From NCBI GenBank assembly GCA_030068525.1, contig JASJOS010000006.1:124001-188000 (forward strand): DNA of 64,000 bases. The letters run 5' to 3'. Shown here in pieces: positions 1 to 8,753 of this stretch; positions within the stretch are counted from its first letter, which is position 1, and every line of letters begins with the position of its first letter. The notes under the pieces were generated by a model. That model was not told where the DNA came from. It searched no databases and saw only the letters and a program-made list of their open reading frames with translations. This stretch comes from Xanthocytophaga flava (GTDB lineage Bacteria; Bacteroidota; Bacteroidia; Cytophagales; 172606-1). A program made the position numbers and the translations under genes.

Positions 1-1177
1 GAGAGTAGTACTGTAGCAGTAATAAAGCCTGACCCAACAAAAAAACAAATAAACCAACCGAAATCAGATCTCCTGTTGCTATATAGCCTTTTGTATACAA
101 AACATCATTGAGATATGCTAGGAAAACGGCAATATACCCTATCAGAAAAAAGAGACTACCAAGTGCTTTGATTCGAACAGCCTGAATTACAATAACCAAT
201 CCATAGACCATCATCAGAGCACCAACGGGGTAGAAGTAATCAATAAATCCAGTAAAGAATATCGTAGGTGTGACAAGTACAATGACGACACATATACAAA
301 TGATTACACAGATAGATAAAAAGACCTTTTTTGGGAAAAGATCCGGGAAAATCGTTCGTATAAATAATGTAAAAACTAAGAATGGTAGGTAAAATACCAG
401 ATATTCAATACGTTTGAGTGCAAACCAGCTAATATGGGTAAAATAACGGATAGAATACTCGCCCGTTACCAGCACACGAATAACAATCAGGAAACAAAAA
501 ATGGAAAAATATAAAGCAGCATAGCTTTGTCTTCTGATGAGAAACAACCCCAGATGATAACAGGCCATCAATAAAATACCTCCTAGCAACCAGAAGTCTG
601 TTGCAATAGAGATATCTCTGAGATGCTCAATATCGGATATCAAGCCAATCTCGATCGGATATCGGAGTCCACCCTTGTCATGATAAAAGTTGTAGGTAAC
701 AATTGTGAGTTTAATAACTGTATCATTGGCAACAAAAGGAACAATGTCCGGTTTATATTCGGGTAAGGTTCGAGAACCAGCACTAAAGACATGTGCATTG
801 TTGATGGTAATCTTGGTGGCAGTAGATATGATAGGTAGTCGCAAACCCAGAACACTGGATTTATAAGCTGGAGGAATACGGATTTGTAACCGGTAAATGC
901 CTGTACCCTGACTTTTTATTTTTTGTCCTCCTACAGGTTGATTATTCCATGAACCAGGAACCTGTATGAATGTATGAGTATCCGGATTTTTTTTGGATAA
1001 TGCATCAAGCCAGATAAAATCCCATTCGCCATTTAGTTTTACAGTACCATCACTGGCAAAATTCCAGGTACGAATATCTAGTGTTCCATGATGTGATTGT
1101 GGTGTGTGGATAGTGCGAGACAAACATCCTGTAAGAAGAATGCAGACAGGTAACACATATGAAAGAAATCGGATCAT
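1..1177 (-). CDS. 7TMR-DISM family sensor lipoprotein, C-terminus cut by window edge
   Basis: The minus frame is open from an ATG at 1177 to the first base, giving 392 residues with no stop, so the 3' part lies outside the window. The N-terminus is a lipoprotein signal peptide with the lipobox LTGC (Cys at about residue 18). A beta-rich extracellular domain follows, with the motif LNGEWDFIW (about 45-55) that is typical of the 7TMR-DISM extracellular galactose-binding-like domain. From about residue 185 onward there are successive hydrophobic helices matching the seven-helix 7TMR-DISM membrane region. In this family the C-terminus is an intracellular output domain (histidine kinase, GGDEF, phosphatase or DNA-binding), which cannot be seen here. 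It probably senses a carbohydrate-like ligand at the cell surface; the ligand is unknown. Family call fairly sure; output unknown. Confidence 0.8.
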   Translation of the reverse strand, partial: MIRFLSYVLPVCILLTGCLSRTIHTPQSHHGTLDIRTWNFASDGTVKLNGEWDFIWLDALSKKNPDTHTFIQVPGSWNNQPVGGQKIKSQGTGIYRLQIRIPPAYKSSVLGLRLPIISTATKITINNAHVFSAGSRTLPEYKPDIVPFVANDTVIKLTIVTYNFYHDKGGLRYPIEIGLISDIEHLRDISIATDFWLLGGILLMACYHLGLFLIRRQSYAALYFSIFCFLIVIRVLVTGEYSIRYFTHISWFALKRIEYLVFYLPFLVFTLFIRTIFPDLFPKKVFLSICVIICICVVIVLVTPTIFFTGFIDYFYPVGALMMVYGLVIVIQAVRIKALGSLFFLIGYIAVFLAYLNDVLYTKGYIATGDLISVGLFVFLLGQALLLLQYYS

Positions 1178-1303
1178 GGAGGGGCATGGCGATTTGTAAT
1201 TCCCTACTAAATATAGATAATTTTCTGATTGCCAGTAACCATCCGACAAGCGTTAATCACTTGCTGATCATATAAGAATAAAAAAATGGTACACTGGTAT
1301 CAG

Positions 1304-1342
1304 ACTCAACAGGATGTTTACAAAAACAACATCCTGTTGAGT
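1304..1342 (-). terminator. Terminator hairpin after the MuiA-like gene
   Basis: A perfect 15-bp inverted repeat (1304-1318 with 1328-1342) has a 9-base loop and starts just past the minus-strand stop codon at 1349. A run of seven T on the minus strand follows about 15 nt after the stem, so this is a plausible intrinsic terminator with a distant U-tract. Confidence 0.6.
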
Positions 1343-1348
1343 CGTAAA

Positions 1349-2956
1349 TCATTGTAACCCGGTAACTTGTACATCCTGCGGATATTCTACTGTGAATTTA
1401 AATGGAATCAGGATTTCTTCTCCTGCTTTTATCTTATAAAACCACTCCAGATACTCCAGTTCATTCTTTTTGAGTGCATCTGTGTTTTCCTTATAAGTGG
1501 GTTCGAGTAACTGAACCTTTATTTGTTCATTACCTGAAATAGGTAACTGGTCCCATACAACAATTTCTTCCTGTGTCTTTTTGTGGCTCTTAATTTTAAT
1601 CTGGTACTCATAGACTAATACTTTGCGATTTTTGGTAAACAACTGGGTTTCCTTTTTTTCATATTTCTTTAGAAACTTATGCTCAATTTTAAAGCTTTCA
1701 TCCACTCCCAGATAGGTCCAGAATTCTTCTGTCGGAGCAATAGTTTGCAATCGTGTAGTAGCTACAAAATGATTATCCAAAAAAACATTGGCTTCACCTG
1801 CAAGGAATGGAAAATCTGTTTCGTTGGTTACTTTAGCCTTCAAATAGGCAAATTGTGAAAGTTTTGGTACTGTTGAGTATTGAAAATAAGCTGAAAAATC
1901 TTCGATCAGAATACTTACCTGATGGTCTGAGTTGTCGGCTTTTATGGTATGCTTACCCGCAATCGAAAATACTACAGCTGTGCTACCTGTTTCTGCCACA
2001 GCATTTATTGCTTCTATAGCTGGTATACCTGCAAATGCCACTTCTTCCTGTTCATCATTATATCCACCTCCTCCATAAGCTACACTGGTTTCTTTGGTAG
2101 ACAGATCCATCTTCTTGGCTCTTGGCATCGACATTACAGGTGGTGGATAAGGAGAATAGATATTTACCCGCCAGGGTGAAAGTTCAGGTTGATAGCCTGC
2201 TATTTGTGGACGGGCAGTAGAAAGTTTTAATTCTGAGTCCAGCCAGTCCTCACCTGTTGTCTGATTGATGCGGGCATTGTAGGAAATTCTCATTTGTTTA
2301 TTTTCTGTCACTACCCGAAGATCATATACCGGAACCCAGGATACACCAAATGCAATATAGGTAAGATCTATTACGACACTACCTGGTGCACTAACAGTTA
2401 GAGTTACCGCAACTTGATTTTTTATTTTGCGGTTTTTGACCCCTGATTGCTGCAGCTGCCAGTTCAACTTTGTAATCTGATCATTAATATCTCGTTTGCT
2501 ACGTTCAATCTTTCGGATTTCTTTATCAATTCCTTCCAGTTTTTGACTATAAAAGGTCATAATCTTTAACCACTTATCTGAATCAAGTTCTGTTTTGTCA
2601 CTTTCTTCGGTGGGGGTAGTAATTTTAGTACTTATATTTTCCAGAAAGTTTTTTTCTTTTCCCAATCGGGATATAGCATCTTCCATATCCTGTCTCTGAT
2701 CTTCCAGCTTTTGTTTTTCATCAAGCACTGCTTGTTTATCTACTTCCGGAACGTCTTCATAGGCAGTCTGAAATTTGACATTCCCAAGGGTAGCTTTTCC
2801 AGCACCATTCACCTGGATGCTGTTCTCGTCTATTCCCGGAAGATCATCAAAAATAAGCGTGTGTTCACCTGCCTCCAGTTCTGTCTGGCCTGTACGAGTC
2901 ACAGAGGCACGGTCCGTAAAAACAGTAACAGTGGTAATAGAAGACGTAAGTATCAT
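1349..2956 (-). CDS. MuiA-like DUF4139 domain protein
   Basis: This 535-aa protein matches the mucoidy-inhibitor MuiA family. Residues about 10-105 form the DUF4140 N-terminal domain (TVFTDRASVTRTG at the start, then DLPGIDENSIQV). A charged coiled coil spans about 75-165. The DUF4139 beta-rich domain runs from about 185 to the end and finishes with FTVEYPQDVQVTG, a typical family ending. There is a Gly/Tyr-rich linker (YGGGGYN) near residue 295. No signal peptide is evident. The biochemical role of the family is not known; it was named for an effect on mucoidy. It is transcribed alone, with an ATG start and a hairpin after the stop. Confidence 0.85.
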   Translation of the reverse strand: MILTSSITTVTVFTDRASVTRTGQTELEAGEHTLIFDDLPGIDENSIQVNGAGKATLGNVKFQTAYEDVPEVDKQAVLDEKQKLEDQRQDMEDAISRLGKEKNFLENISTKITTPTEESDKTELDSDKWLKIMTFYSQKLEGIDKEIRKIERSKRDINDQITKLNWQLQQSGVKNRKIKNQVAVTLTVSAPGSVVIDLTYIAFGVSWVPVYDLRVVTENKQMRISYNARINQTTGEDWLDSELKLSTARPQIAGYQPELSPWRVNIYSPYPPPVMSMPRAKKMDLSTKETSVAYGGGGYNDEQEEVAFAGIPAIEAINAVAETGSTAVVFSIAGKHTIKADNSDHQVSILIEDFSAYFQYSTVPKLSQFAYLKAKVTNETDFPFLAGEANVFLDNHFVATTRLQTIAPTEEFWTYLGVDESFKIEHKFLKKYEKKETQLFTKNRKVLVYEYQIKIKSHKKTQEEIVVWDQLPISGNEQIKVQLLEPTYKENTDALKKNELEYLEWFYKIKAGEEILIPFKFTVEYPQDVQVTGLQ

Positions 2957-3257
2957 AGATGGAAGAAATAGTGTGGATAGATTAGAACAGTAATCAGGTC
3001 AAGTACAGTTGTAATCGAAATCTTGATCCGACAATGATTGTTTTGGTATCGAACCTAGGATTATACAAACTGAAATTTGATCAAGATTTTGATTGCTTTT
3101 CAGAATTATCTAAATACCGATTAATAATTATTTTGATCGGTATTTAGATACAAGCTTTAATTAATCATTATTTGACTCATTCTCTTCTTCAATCAGAATA
3201 GTAATCTAATGAACTACCTCTCTTACTGAAAACAGAAATAGAATTCAAGGGACTTAT
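2957..3257. other. Intergenic region between the carboxylase and MuiA-like genes
   Basis: These 301 bp hold the 3' flank of the carboxylase gene and the promoter region of the MuiA-like gene. The only clear structure is a 15-bp perfect inverted repeat at 3107-3150. I see no open reading frame with coding character. Confidence 0.5.
3107..3150. repeat. Perfect 15-bp inverted repeat
   Basis: Arms 3107-3121 and 3136-3150 pair perfectly (TATCTAAATACCGAT and its complement) around a 14-base AT-rich loop. It lies 108 bp past the carboxylase stop and 150 bp upstream of the MuiA-like start. There is no T-run on either side, so a simple intrinsic terminator is doubtful. A regulatory or transcript-stabilising hairpin is possible. 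Confidence 0.5.
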
Positions 3258-4808
3258 TTATAATGGAATATTACCGTGTTTCTTTTTAGGGAGCTTAGCT
3301 ACTTTGTTTTCCAGCATGGCAAAGGCCCGCAACAATTTAAAGCGTGTTTGTTCTGGTTTAATTACCTCATCAATATATCCACGTTGAGCTGCCAGATATG
3401 GATTGGCAAATTTTTCAGTGTATTCTGCTACTTTTTCCTGTAGAGTTCCTTCCGGATTTTCAGATTCAGCAATTTCTCGCTTAAAGATAATTTCTGCCGC
3501 TCCTTTTGCGCCCATTACCGCAATTTCTGCTGTTGGCCAGGCATAGTTCATATCAGCCCCAATATGTTTGGAGTTCATTACATCGTAGGCTCCTCCATAG
3601 GCTTTGCGGGTAATAACTGTGATGCGAGGAACTGTTGCTTCACAAAAGGCATATAACAATTTTGCCCCATTAGTGATAATAGCATTCCATTCCTGGTCAG
3701 TTCCGGGCAAAAAGCCTGGCACATCTTCTAGGACGAGCAGGGGAATATTGAAACAATCACAAAAACGTACGAAGCGTGCCGCCTTGGTGCTGGCATGAAT
3801 GTCCAGTACGCCAGCTAATACAGCAGGTTGGTTGCCTACAATACCAATGCTTCGTCCTCCCAGTCGGGCAAAACCTACTACAATGTTTTCGGCAAAGTTC
3901 TTGTGCACTTCGAAAAAACTTCCCTCATCAATGATGCCATCAATCACCTCCCGGATATCATAGGGCTGATTGGGGTTTTCTGGAATCAGATCTCCCAAAG
4001 CCGGACGAAGTTCTCCATCTATGCTTTCATACGGCAAGCGTAAGGGATCATCTTCGCAGTTTTGAGGAATATAGCTTAGGAGTTTTTTTATGTGCTGAAT
4101 GCATTCCAGTTCATTGGCACAGGCGAAATGTGTAACTCCACTTTTGGTACTGTGGGTACTGGCACCACCTAGCTCTTCAAAGGTTACTTCTTCATGTGTA
4201 ACAGTCTTAACCACATTGGGACCTGTTACAAACATATACGAAGTGTTTTCTACCATTAGTGTAAAATCTGTAATGGCAGGAGAATAAACGGCTCCACCTG
4301 CACATGGGCCCATAATGGCTGATATTTGTGGAATCACACCAGAAGCAAGTGTGTTGCGGTAAAAAATATCAGCGTAGCCTGCCAGTGATAATACACCTTC
4401 CTGAATACGAGCTCCACCTGAATCATTGAGGCCAATCACAGGAGCTCCATTCTGCATGGCCAGATCCATGATTTTACAGATCTTTTCGGCATGTGTTTCA
4501 GAAAGTGCTCCTCCAAATACAGTAAAGTCCTGAGCAAATACATATACCAGCCGCCCTTCTATGGTGCCATAACCTGTTACTACTCCGTCTCCAGGATATT
4601 GCTCTTTATCCAGTCCAAAATCTGTACTGCGATGGGTTACAAACTTGCCTATCTCTTCAAATGATCCATCGTCAACTAATAATGTTATTCGTTCACGAGC
4701 TGTAAGTTTTCCCTTTTTATGTTGTGATTCAATTCTTTTTTCGCCACCACCCAGCAGGGCTTCCTGATTTTTTCTTTCAAGGGTTTGTAGTTTATCTTGA
4801 TGAGTCAT
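3258..4808 (-). CDS. Acyl-CoA carboxylase beta (carboxyltransferase) subunit
   Basis: This 516-aa protein is the usual length of a propionyl-CoA carboxylase beta subunit. It transfers CO2 from carboxybiotin to an acyl-CoA, giving methylmalonyl-CoA if propionyl-CoA is the substrate. Recognisable features are the start [10 protein letters not shown] (about 33-42), the crotonase-like motif [11 protein letters not shown] (about 128) and the oxyanion-hole motif [12 protein letters not shown] (about 163). The second half carries [14 protein letters not shown] (about 355) and [11 protein letters not shown], as in decarboxylase and PccB proteins. The biotin carboxylase/BCCP alpha subunit is not adjacent, so it must be encoded elsewhere. 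Substrate choice (propionyl-, methylcrotonyl- or acetyl-CoA) cannot be settled here; propionyl-CoA is the most likely. Confidence 0.9.
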   Translation of the reverse strand: MTHQDKLQTLERKNQEALLGGGEKRIESQHKKGKLTARERITLLVDDGSFEEIGKFVTHRSTDFGLDKEQYPGDGVVTGYGTIEGRLVYVFAQDFTVFGGALSETHAEKICKIMDLAMQNGAPVIGLNDSGGARIQEGVLSLAGYADIFYRNTLASGVIPQISAIMGPCAGGAVYSPAITDFTLMVENTSYMFVTGPNVVKTVTHEEVTFEELGGASTHSTKSGVTHFACANELECIQHIKKLLSYIPQNCEDDPLRLPYESIDGELRPALGDLIPENPNQPYDIREVIDGIIDEGSFFEVHKNFAENIVVGFARLGGRSIGIVGNQPAVLAGVLDIHASTKAARFVRFCDCFNIPLLVLEDVPGFLPGTDQEWNAIITNGAKLLYAFCEATVPRITVITRKAYGGAYDVMNSKHIGADMNYAWPTAEIAVMGAKGAAEIIFKREIAESENPEGTLQEKVAEYTEKFANPYLAAQRGYIDEVIKPEQTRFKLLRAFAMLENKVAKLPKKKHGNIPL

Positions 4809-5006
4809 GAATAAAAAAATATGAGTTTACAAAGTATAAAACGAGGGCTGAGATAAGCCTTTGACTGTAAGTTCATTATTGCAATGTATTATCTCCGGTA
4901 ATTTAGTTTGCATCAATGACTTTTTTACAATCTTTGGAGATACTATTTTTAATTCCGTATTTCCGCCCAAAATACAACTTTTCATTGGAAACAACCTAAC
5001 AAAACT

Positions 5007-5939
5007 ATGAATCGAGTAGCAGTTATTGATCTTGGCACTAATACATTTCATTTACTGGTTGCTGATATTTCTGAAGATAGGAAGATCATTCCGGTTCACG
5101 AAGAGAAACAACCTGCCCGTATTGGTAAAGGTGGGATCAGTCAGGGGATTATCGCACCTGAAGCATTCGATCGTGGATTGTCTATCATCACTACCTATGC
5201 TCATAAGATTGCTGATCTGAACGTATCCAAGGATAATATCTTTGCTACAGGGACCTCTGCAATAAGAAATGCTCGTAATGGGGAGGGGTTTGTGCAGAAA
5301 ATCCGAGAAGCTACTGGTATACAAGTAGAAATTATATCAGGCGACCGTGAAGCGGAGCTGATTTATCATGGGGTGAGAGCTGCTTTGGATATGGAAGAGA
5401 AGCCATCTCTGATTATTGATATTGGAGGAGGAAGTGTTGAATTTATTATTGGTAATGCAGACAAAATATACTGGAAACAAAGTTTCGAGATAGGTGGACA
5501 ACGACTGATAGATAAATTCATGCAGACAGATCCCATTTCTCCACAAAGTGTACAACGAATGTATGATTTCCTGAATGAAAAACTATTACCTCTTACCAAT
5601 GCTATTCATCAGTATCATCCCAAAACGTTGATTGGATCTTCCGGAACGTTTGATACCCTGGTAGAAATACAGGCATTACGTGATGGTAAATCATTTAATT
5701 TGTCAGATTATACTTCTTATGATTTGCCAATGGAGGTGTTTCAGTCTCTTTTTCAGGAATTTGTTTCTAAAAATCATGAGGAGCGACTGGCTATTCCCGG
5801 AATGATTCCTTTGCGGGTAGATATGATTGTAGTGGCTTGTTGTCTGGTAGATTTTGTATTAAAAAAATATGAGATCCATCAAATTAAGACTTCAACTTAT
5901 GCTTTGAAAGAAGGTGTATTATTTGACCATCTAAAGTAA
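5007..5939 (+). CDS. Ppx/GppA family phosphatase
   Basis: This 310-aa cytoplasmic protein consists of the exopolyphosphatase / pppGpp phosphohydrolase core (actin-like ATPase fold). The first phosphate-binding motif is VIDLGTNTFHLLV at residues 6-18 and the second is IDIGGGSVEFIIG around 137-149. The C-terminal HD-like domain of E. coli Ppx is absent, as in many Bacteroidota members. It hydrolyses polyphosphate or (p)ppGpp; the sequence cannot say which. It is divergent from the carboxylase gene and convergent with the DUF2071 gene, sharing a hairpin with it. Confidence 0.85.
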   Translation: MNRVAVIDLGTNTFHLLVADISEDRKIIPVHEEKQPARIGKGGISQGIIAPEAFDRGLSIITTYAHKIADLNVSKDNIFATGTSAIRNARNGEGFVQKIREATGIQVEIISGDREAELIYHGVRAALDMEEKPSLIIDIGGGSVEFIIGNADKIYWKQSFEIGGQRLIDKFMQTDPISPQSVQRMYDFLNEKLLPLTNAIHQYHPKTLIGSSGTFDTLVEIQALRDGKSFNLSDYTSYDLPMEVFQSLFQEFVSKNHEERLAIPGMIPLRVDMIVVACCLVDFVLKKYEIHQIKTSTYALKEGVLFDHLK

Positions 5940-5992
5940 GTGATTAAAGGCAGGAGAATTATCTTAAAAAATCCTCCTGCCTTTAATCACTT
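5938..5992. terminator. Bidirectional terminator containing both stop codons
   Basis: A perfect 19-bp inverted repeat (5938-5956 with 5974-5992; 17-base loop containing an A/T run) lies exactly between two convergent genes. Its left arm begins in the TAA of the Ppx/GppA gene and its right arm ends in the TAA of the DUF2071 gene. Confidence 0.75.
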
Positions 5993-6665
5993 AACGGGCT
6001 TGTTCTGCTGCAAGCCATTTGTAATCAATCTTTTCTCTTACCTGAAATGCGCCTTCCAAACGGGCTGTCTCGAAGAAATTAGTTTGGAAGTGTGAGCAGT
6101 GAATCCATTCGATTGGCCATTTTTCCCGCATTATCTGGGTTTTATATACTGTGTTATTTATCATTGAATATGCTCTGTCTATCTGAGAAACTTCTTCATA
6201 CTGATATGTATTTGTGATACAAGGTGTTTCTTCATCCAGAACATAGTTTAAAAACCTGTCATTCTGTTTTAGTGTAAGAAATTGTGGCGTTGCAATCAGT
6301 TCAGCCGTCTCCAGATTATAACTTGTAAACCATTTACCTCCCTGTGCAATCAAAGGGTTGTCTGTGAAAGAGCGAAGAAAATAAATCCCATGTTTTCTTC
6401 CTCCTGTATAGGTTGCATCATCAATCAGTACACGAAAGGCTACATGTCGGTAACTAAATTGAATCACAGAAGGCAAAAAGGTAGGATGCATATGTTTGAG
6501 CTGCACATTGACCATAGAAATTAAAGCGCGGCCATTGTAATCTCTAAGATGTATTTTCCAGGGTATCTGCGATTCTATTTCTTTTTTCTCAACAGAAAAG
6601 TTAATCAGTTGCACATTGTGCAGTTCACCTGTATAATGTATCGGAAGTTGCTTTAGAATATTCAT
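5991..6665 (-). CDS. DUF2071 (YqjF-like) family protein
   Basis: This 224-aa protein has the features of the DUF2071/YqjF family: an internal RHVAFRVLID strand followed by GRKHGIYFLRSF around residues 83-100, then a beta-rich C-terminal half. No signal peptide or membrane helix is evident. Function is unknown. It follows the DCC-domain gene by 21 bp on the same strand and so is probably co-transcribed with it. The stop codon lies inside the shared convergent terminator. Family assignment rests on a few motifs and is moderately sure. Confidence 0.6.
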   Translation of the reverse strand: MNILKQLPIHYTGELHNVQLINFSVEKKEIESQIPWKIHLRDYNGRALISMVNVQLKHMHPTFLPSVIQFSYRHVAFRVLIDDATYTGGRKHGIYFLRSFTDNPLIAQGGKWFTSYNLETAELIATPQFLTLKQNDRFLNYVLDEETPCITNTYQYEEVSQIDRAYSMINNTVYKTQIMREKWPIEWIHCSHFQTNFFETARLEGAFQVREKIDYKWLAAEQAR

Positions 6666-6686
6666 AGTAGTAAGAGTATATTTGTA

Positions 6687-7523
6687 TTATCTGATAAAAA
6701 TCCAGAGTTCAGAAAGGGCTGTACTAAACAAAGCCACAGACCAGAGAAATAACCAATATATAGAGAGGTTGAGATAGCGAAGCCTTCGAAGATGTTCTGT
6801 ATGCATTAGTAAACTACTGACCAGTGCACTTCCTGCAAGCCAGATCACACTCGAATGATGAGTAAGGGTGTCGATCCATAAACCAGGAAGGAGTACCAAT
6901 GTACCTATCAACATAAGAGTTGCTAATTGCCCCAGGTATTCTATTCTTTCCTGACCTTTTAAAATCACTATAGCAGTTATCATTTGTACCAGCCAGCCTG
7001 ATCCGCAAATCAGTAACATACTATAGCCTGAGAGTGAGGAGGAATAAGCAGAGGTTGAGATACCTAATTTCCAGGTAATAAGACTTGCAATTAGAATTCC
7101 AAAAATGATAAAAAGCAACCGATAAGAGAGGTGAAAGTCTGGCTTACAGTCTATTCCTTTGTTTTCAGAAACAGTAGCCGTAATTACTCGACGATTATAG
7201 GAAATAAAACTATATAACTTTTGACAGAACCAACGAATGGGTTTACATGATAAAAATGTTTGAATAAACGGTAAACGTTGACTAAGAAGATAGGATAGAG
7301 CTTCTATTCCATATAGGGTTTTACCTCCTGATAGATCTACAAGCGGGATCTCATGCTTACTTCGTGTAAGGTCCATATATCTTTGGGCTTGGTCTGGCTC
7401 AAGTTCGCAGAAAGAGATACAATGTTCGGGAGCCAGAATACCCCACTTGACAAAACCCTTAGTATATGTTTGACACATAGGACAGCTGCTATCATATATG
7501 ATAGCTTTTGAGACGGGTTTCAT
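6687..7523 (-). CDS. DCC1-like thiol-disulfide oxidoreductase domain fused to a membrane region
   Basis: The N-terminal ~120 residues match the DCC/DUF393 thioredoxin-like family. The redox motif CPMC at about residues 14-17 follows IIYDSS (usual form YDGxCxxC), and there is a later GIEALSYLL segment. Residues about 130-278 hold roughly four or five hydrophobic helices, so the protein is larger than a plain DCC domain (about 130 aa) and is membrane anchored with the redox domain probably cytoplasmic. Its substrate is unknown. It lies between a small membrane protein gene (59 bp upstream) and the DUF2071 gene, in a probable three-gene operon. Confidence 0.75.
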   Translation of the reverse strand: MKPVSKAIIYDSSCPMCQTYTKGFVKWGILAPEHCISFCELEPDQAQRYMDLTRSKHEIPLVDLSGGKTLYGIEALSYLLSQRLPFIQTFLSCKPIRWFCQKLYSFISYNRRVITATVSENKGIDCKPDFHLSYRLLFIIFGILIASLITWKLGISTSAYSSSLSGYSMLLICGSGWLVQMITAIVILKGQERIEYLGQLATLMLIGTLVLLPGLWIDTLTHHSSVIWLAGSALVSSLLMHTEHLRRLRYLNLSIYWLFLWSVALFSTALSELWIFIR

Positions 7524-7582
7524 AGTTGTATGTATTTTATATGTTCAGAATAATTTGAAAGATATTGGTGAAAAATAATAGT

Positions 7583-7969
7583 TCAGATTGAACTAGAAGA
7601 AGAGTTTTCTGAATACAATAGTTGATAGGTTATAAACAGATAATAAAGTGCTGTGATTGCAGATAGTCCAAATAGAATAGCAAAAGAGATATCCTGTGAA
7701 AGAATATGTTGTGAGTATAAAAATCCAAAGCTACTTAAGGAGATAATAACCAGGAGCCAATACCAGAATACGCGTCGGATAAAGTGATGGTTGTTCCAGA
7801 ATCTGATTGTACAGACTATTGCACTAATCACTTGCCAGATTCCAATAAAGAAAGAAAAGATAAGTCCTAAGAAGATTCCTGCAGGCTGAAAAGTAAGAAA
7901 CGAAATAATGGTTACTACAACCAGAAAAACTTGTATGTAAAAGCCTATAAAGCGAATAGGAGACGTCAT
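7583..7969 (-). CDS. Small four-helix membrane protein, unknown
   Basis: This 128-aa protein contains four hydrophobic segments (about 8-25, 28-50, 66-85 and 95-115) and a Ser-rich C-terminus. I do not recognise the family. The start ATG at 7969 leaves almost no n-region before the first helix. It is the first gene of a probable operon with the DCC-domain and DUF2071 genes, and is separated from the upstream GbsR-type gene by a terminator hairpin. Confidence 0.65.
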   Translation of the reverse strand: MTSPIRFIGFYIQVFLVVVTIISFLTFQPAGIFLGLIFSFFIGIWQVISAIVCTIRFWNNHHFIRRVFWYWLLVIISLSSFGFLYSQHILSQDISFAILFGLSAITALYYLFITYQLLYSENSSSSSI

Positions 7970-8015
7970 AGTTACTAAATTTTCAGTAAGAAATGAAAGT
8001 TATGCTTTTAAATAA

Positions 8016-8036
8016 ACCCCGTTAAGAAAACGGGGT
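8016..8036 (-). terminator. Terminator after the GbsR-type regulator
   Basis: An 8-bp GC-rich perfect stem (8016-8023 with 8029-8036, core ACCCCGTT) has a 5-base loop. On the minus strand it is followed by TTTATTTA. It lies 9 bp past the regulator's stop codon. Confidence 0.6.
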
Positions 8037-8044
8037 CAGGAAAC

Positions 8045-8551
8045 TTATTTTAATAGTTTCAGTAGCGTACTGAAAAACCAGTTTTCGTCGGCTTTAGTTA
8101 GGGTTTCCAGTGTACTATCTGCCCGTGATGCTATCTTCTGAATATCCTGAATTGGCTTGATAAATGCTTTGTATTCAGGATTATCTGGATTGCCTTCAAC
8201 TTTTGATACATCTTCCAGAATCCCAAATACAGGTTCAAGTTCTCGGCGACGACGTTCTTTAACTACTTGTTTGAATACTTTCCATATATCTTTTTCTGCA
8301 CTGAAAAACTCTTTGCGTTCACCTGGCTTCAATACTTTGAAAACCAGTCCCCAATCAATCAAATCCCGCACATTCATATTTACATTTCCACGTGAGATCT
8401 GCAATTGCTCCATAATATCATCTGCACTAAGAGGTTCTGCACTTACCAATAATAATGCATGTATTTGAGTCATCGTACGGTTAATACCCCATTGTGAACC
8501 CAAGGTACCCCATGCCTGAACAAACTTATCTTTAGCTTCTTGTAATTCCAT
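8045..8551 (-). CDS. GbsR/MarR family transcriptional regulator
   Basis: This 168-aa winged-helix protein is of the GbsR-like branch of the MarR superfamily common in Bacteroidota. The DNA-binding core runs from about residue 25 to 90 and includes LSADDIMEQLQISRGNVNMN (recognition helix region), followed by a wing with KPGERKEFFSAE. A basic helix (KERRRREL) and a C-terminal dimerisation helix follow. Target genes are unknown; the divergent lipoprotein gene and the downstream membrane genes are candidates. Its promoter places the transcription start almost at the ATG, so the mRNA may be leaderless. Confidence 0.85.
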   Translation of the reverse strand: MELQEAKDKFVQAWGTLGSQWGINRTMTQIHALLLVSAEPLSADDIMEQLQISRGNVNMNVRDLIDWGLVFKVLKPGERKEFFSAEKDIWKVFKQVVKERRRRELEPVFGILEDVSKVEGNPDNPEYKAFIKPIQDIQKIASRADSTLETLTKADENWFFSTLLKLLK

Positions 8552-8555
8552 GGAA

Positions 8556-8586
8556 CAAAGGTATATTCTGTTTTTATACTTTCAAA
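8556..8586 (-). promoter_or_regulatory. Bacteroidota-type promoter of the GbsR-type gene
   Basis: On the minus strand TTTG (8586-8583), exactly 19 nt, then TACCTTTG (8563-8556) match the Bacteroidota -33 TTTG and -7 TAnnTTTG consensus with ideal spacing. Only four bases separate the -7 box from the ATG at 8551. Confidence 0.6.
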
Positions 8587-8753
8587 ATTTTTTGAAACAT
8601 ATTTATTGTCGATTTAGATTATGATACAAAAAGTGTTGGACTTTGCTATGAAAAGCCTACCATTACTATTTTTTCTTCGTAACCTTGCCTGATATTCGTC
8701 CAGAATAGAGAAGAAAATAAACTATATACTATAAAATCACAATTTTGATTATT

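Noticed and set aside
640-855. Minus-strand ORF of 71 aa inside the 7TMR-DISM gene region
   Set aside because: It is a shadow in another frame; the longer frame with lipoprotein signal and family motifs runs through the whole stretch.
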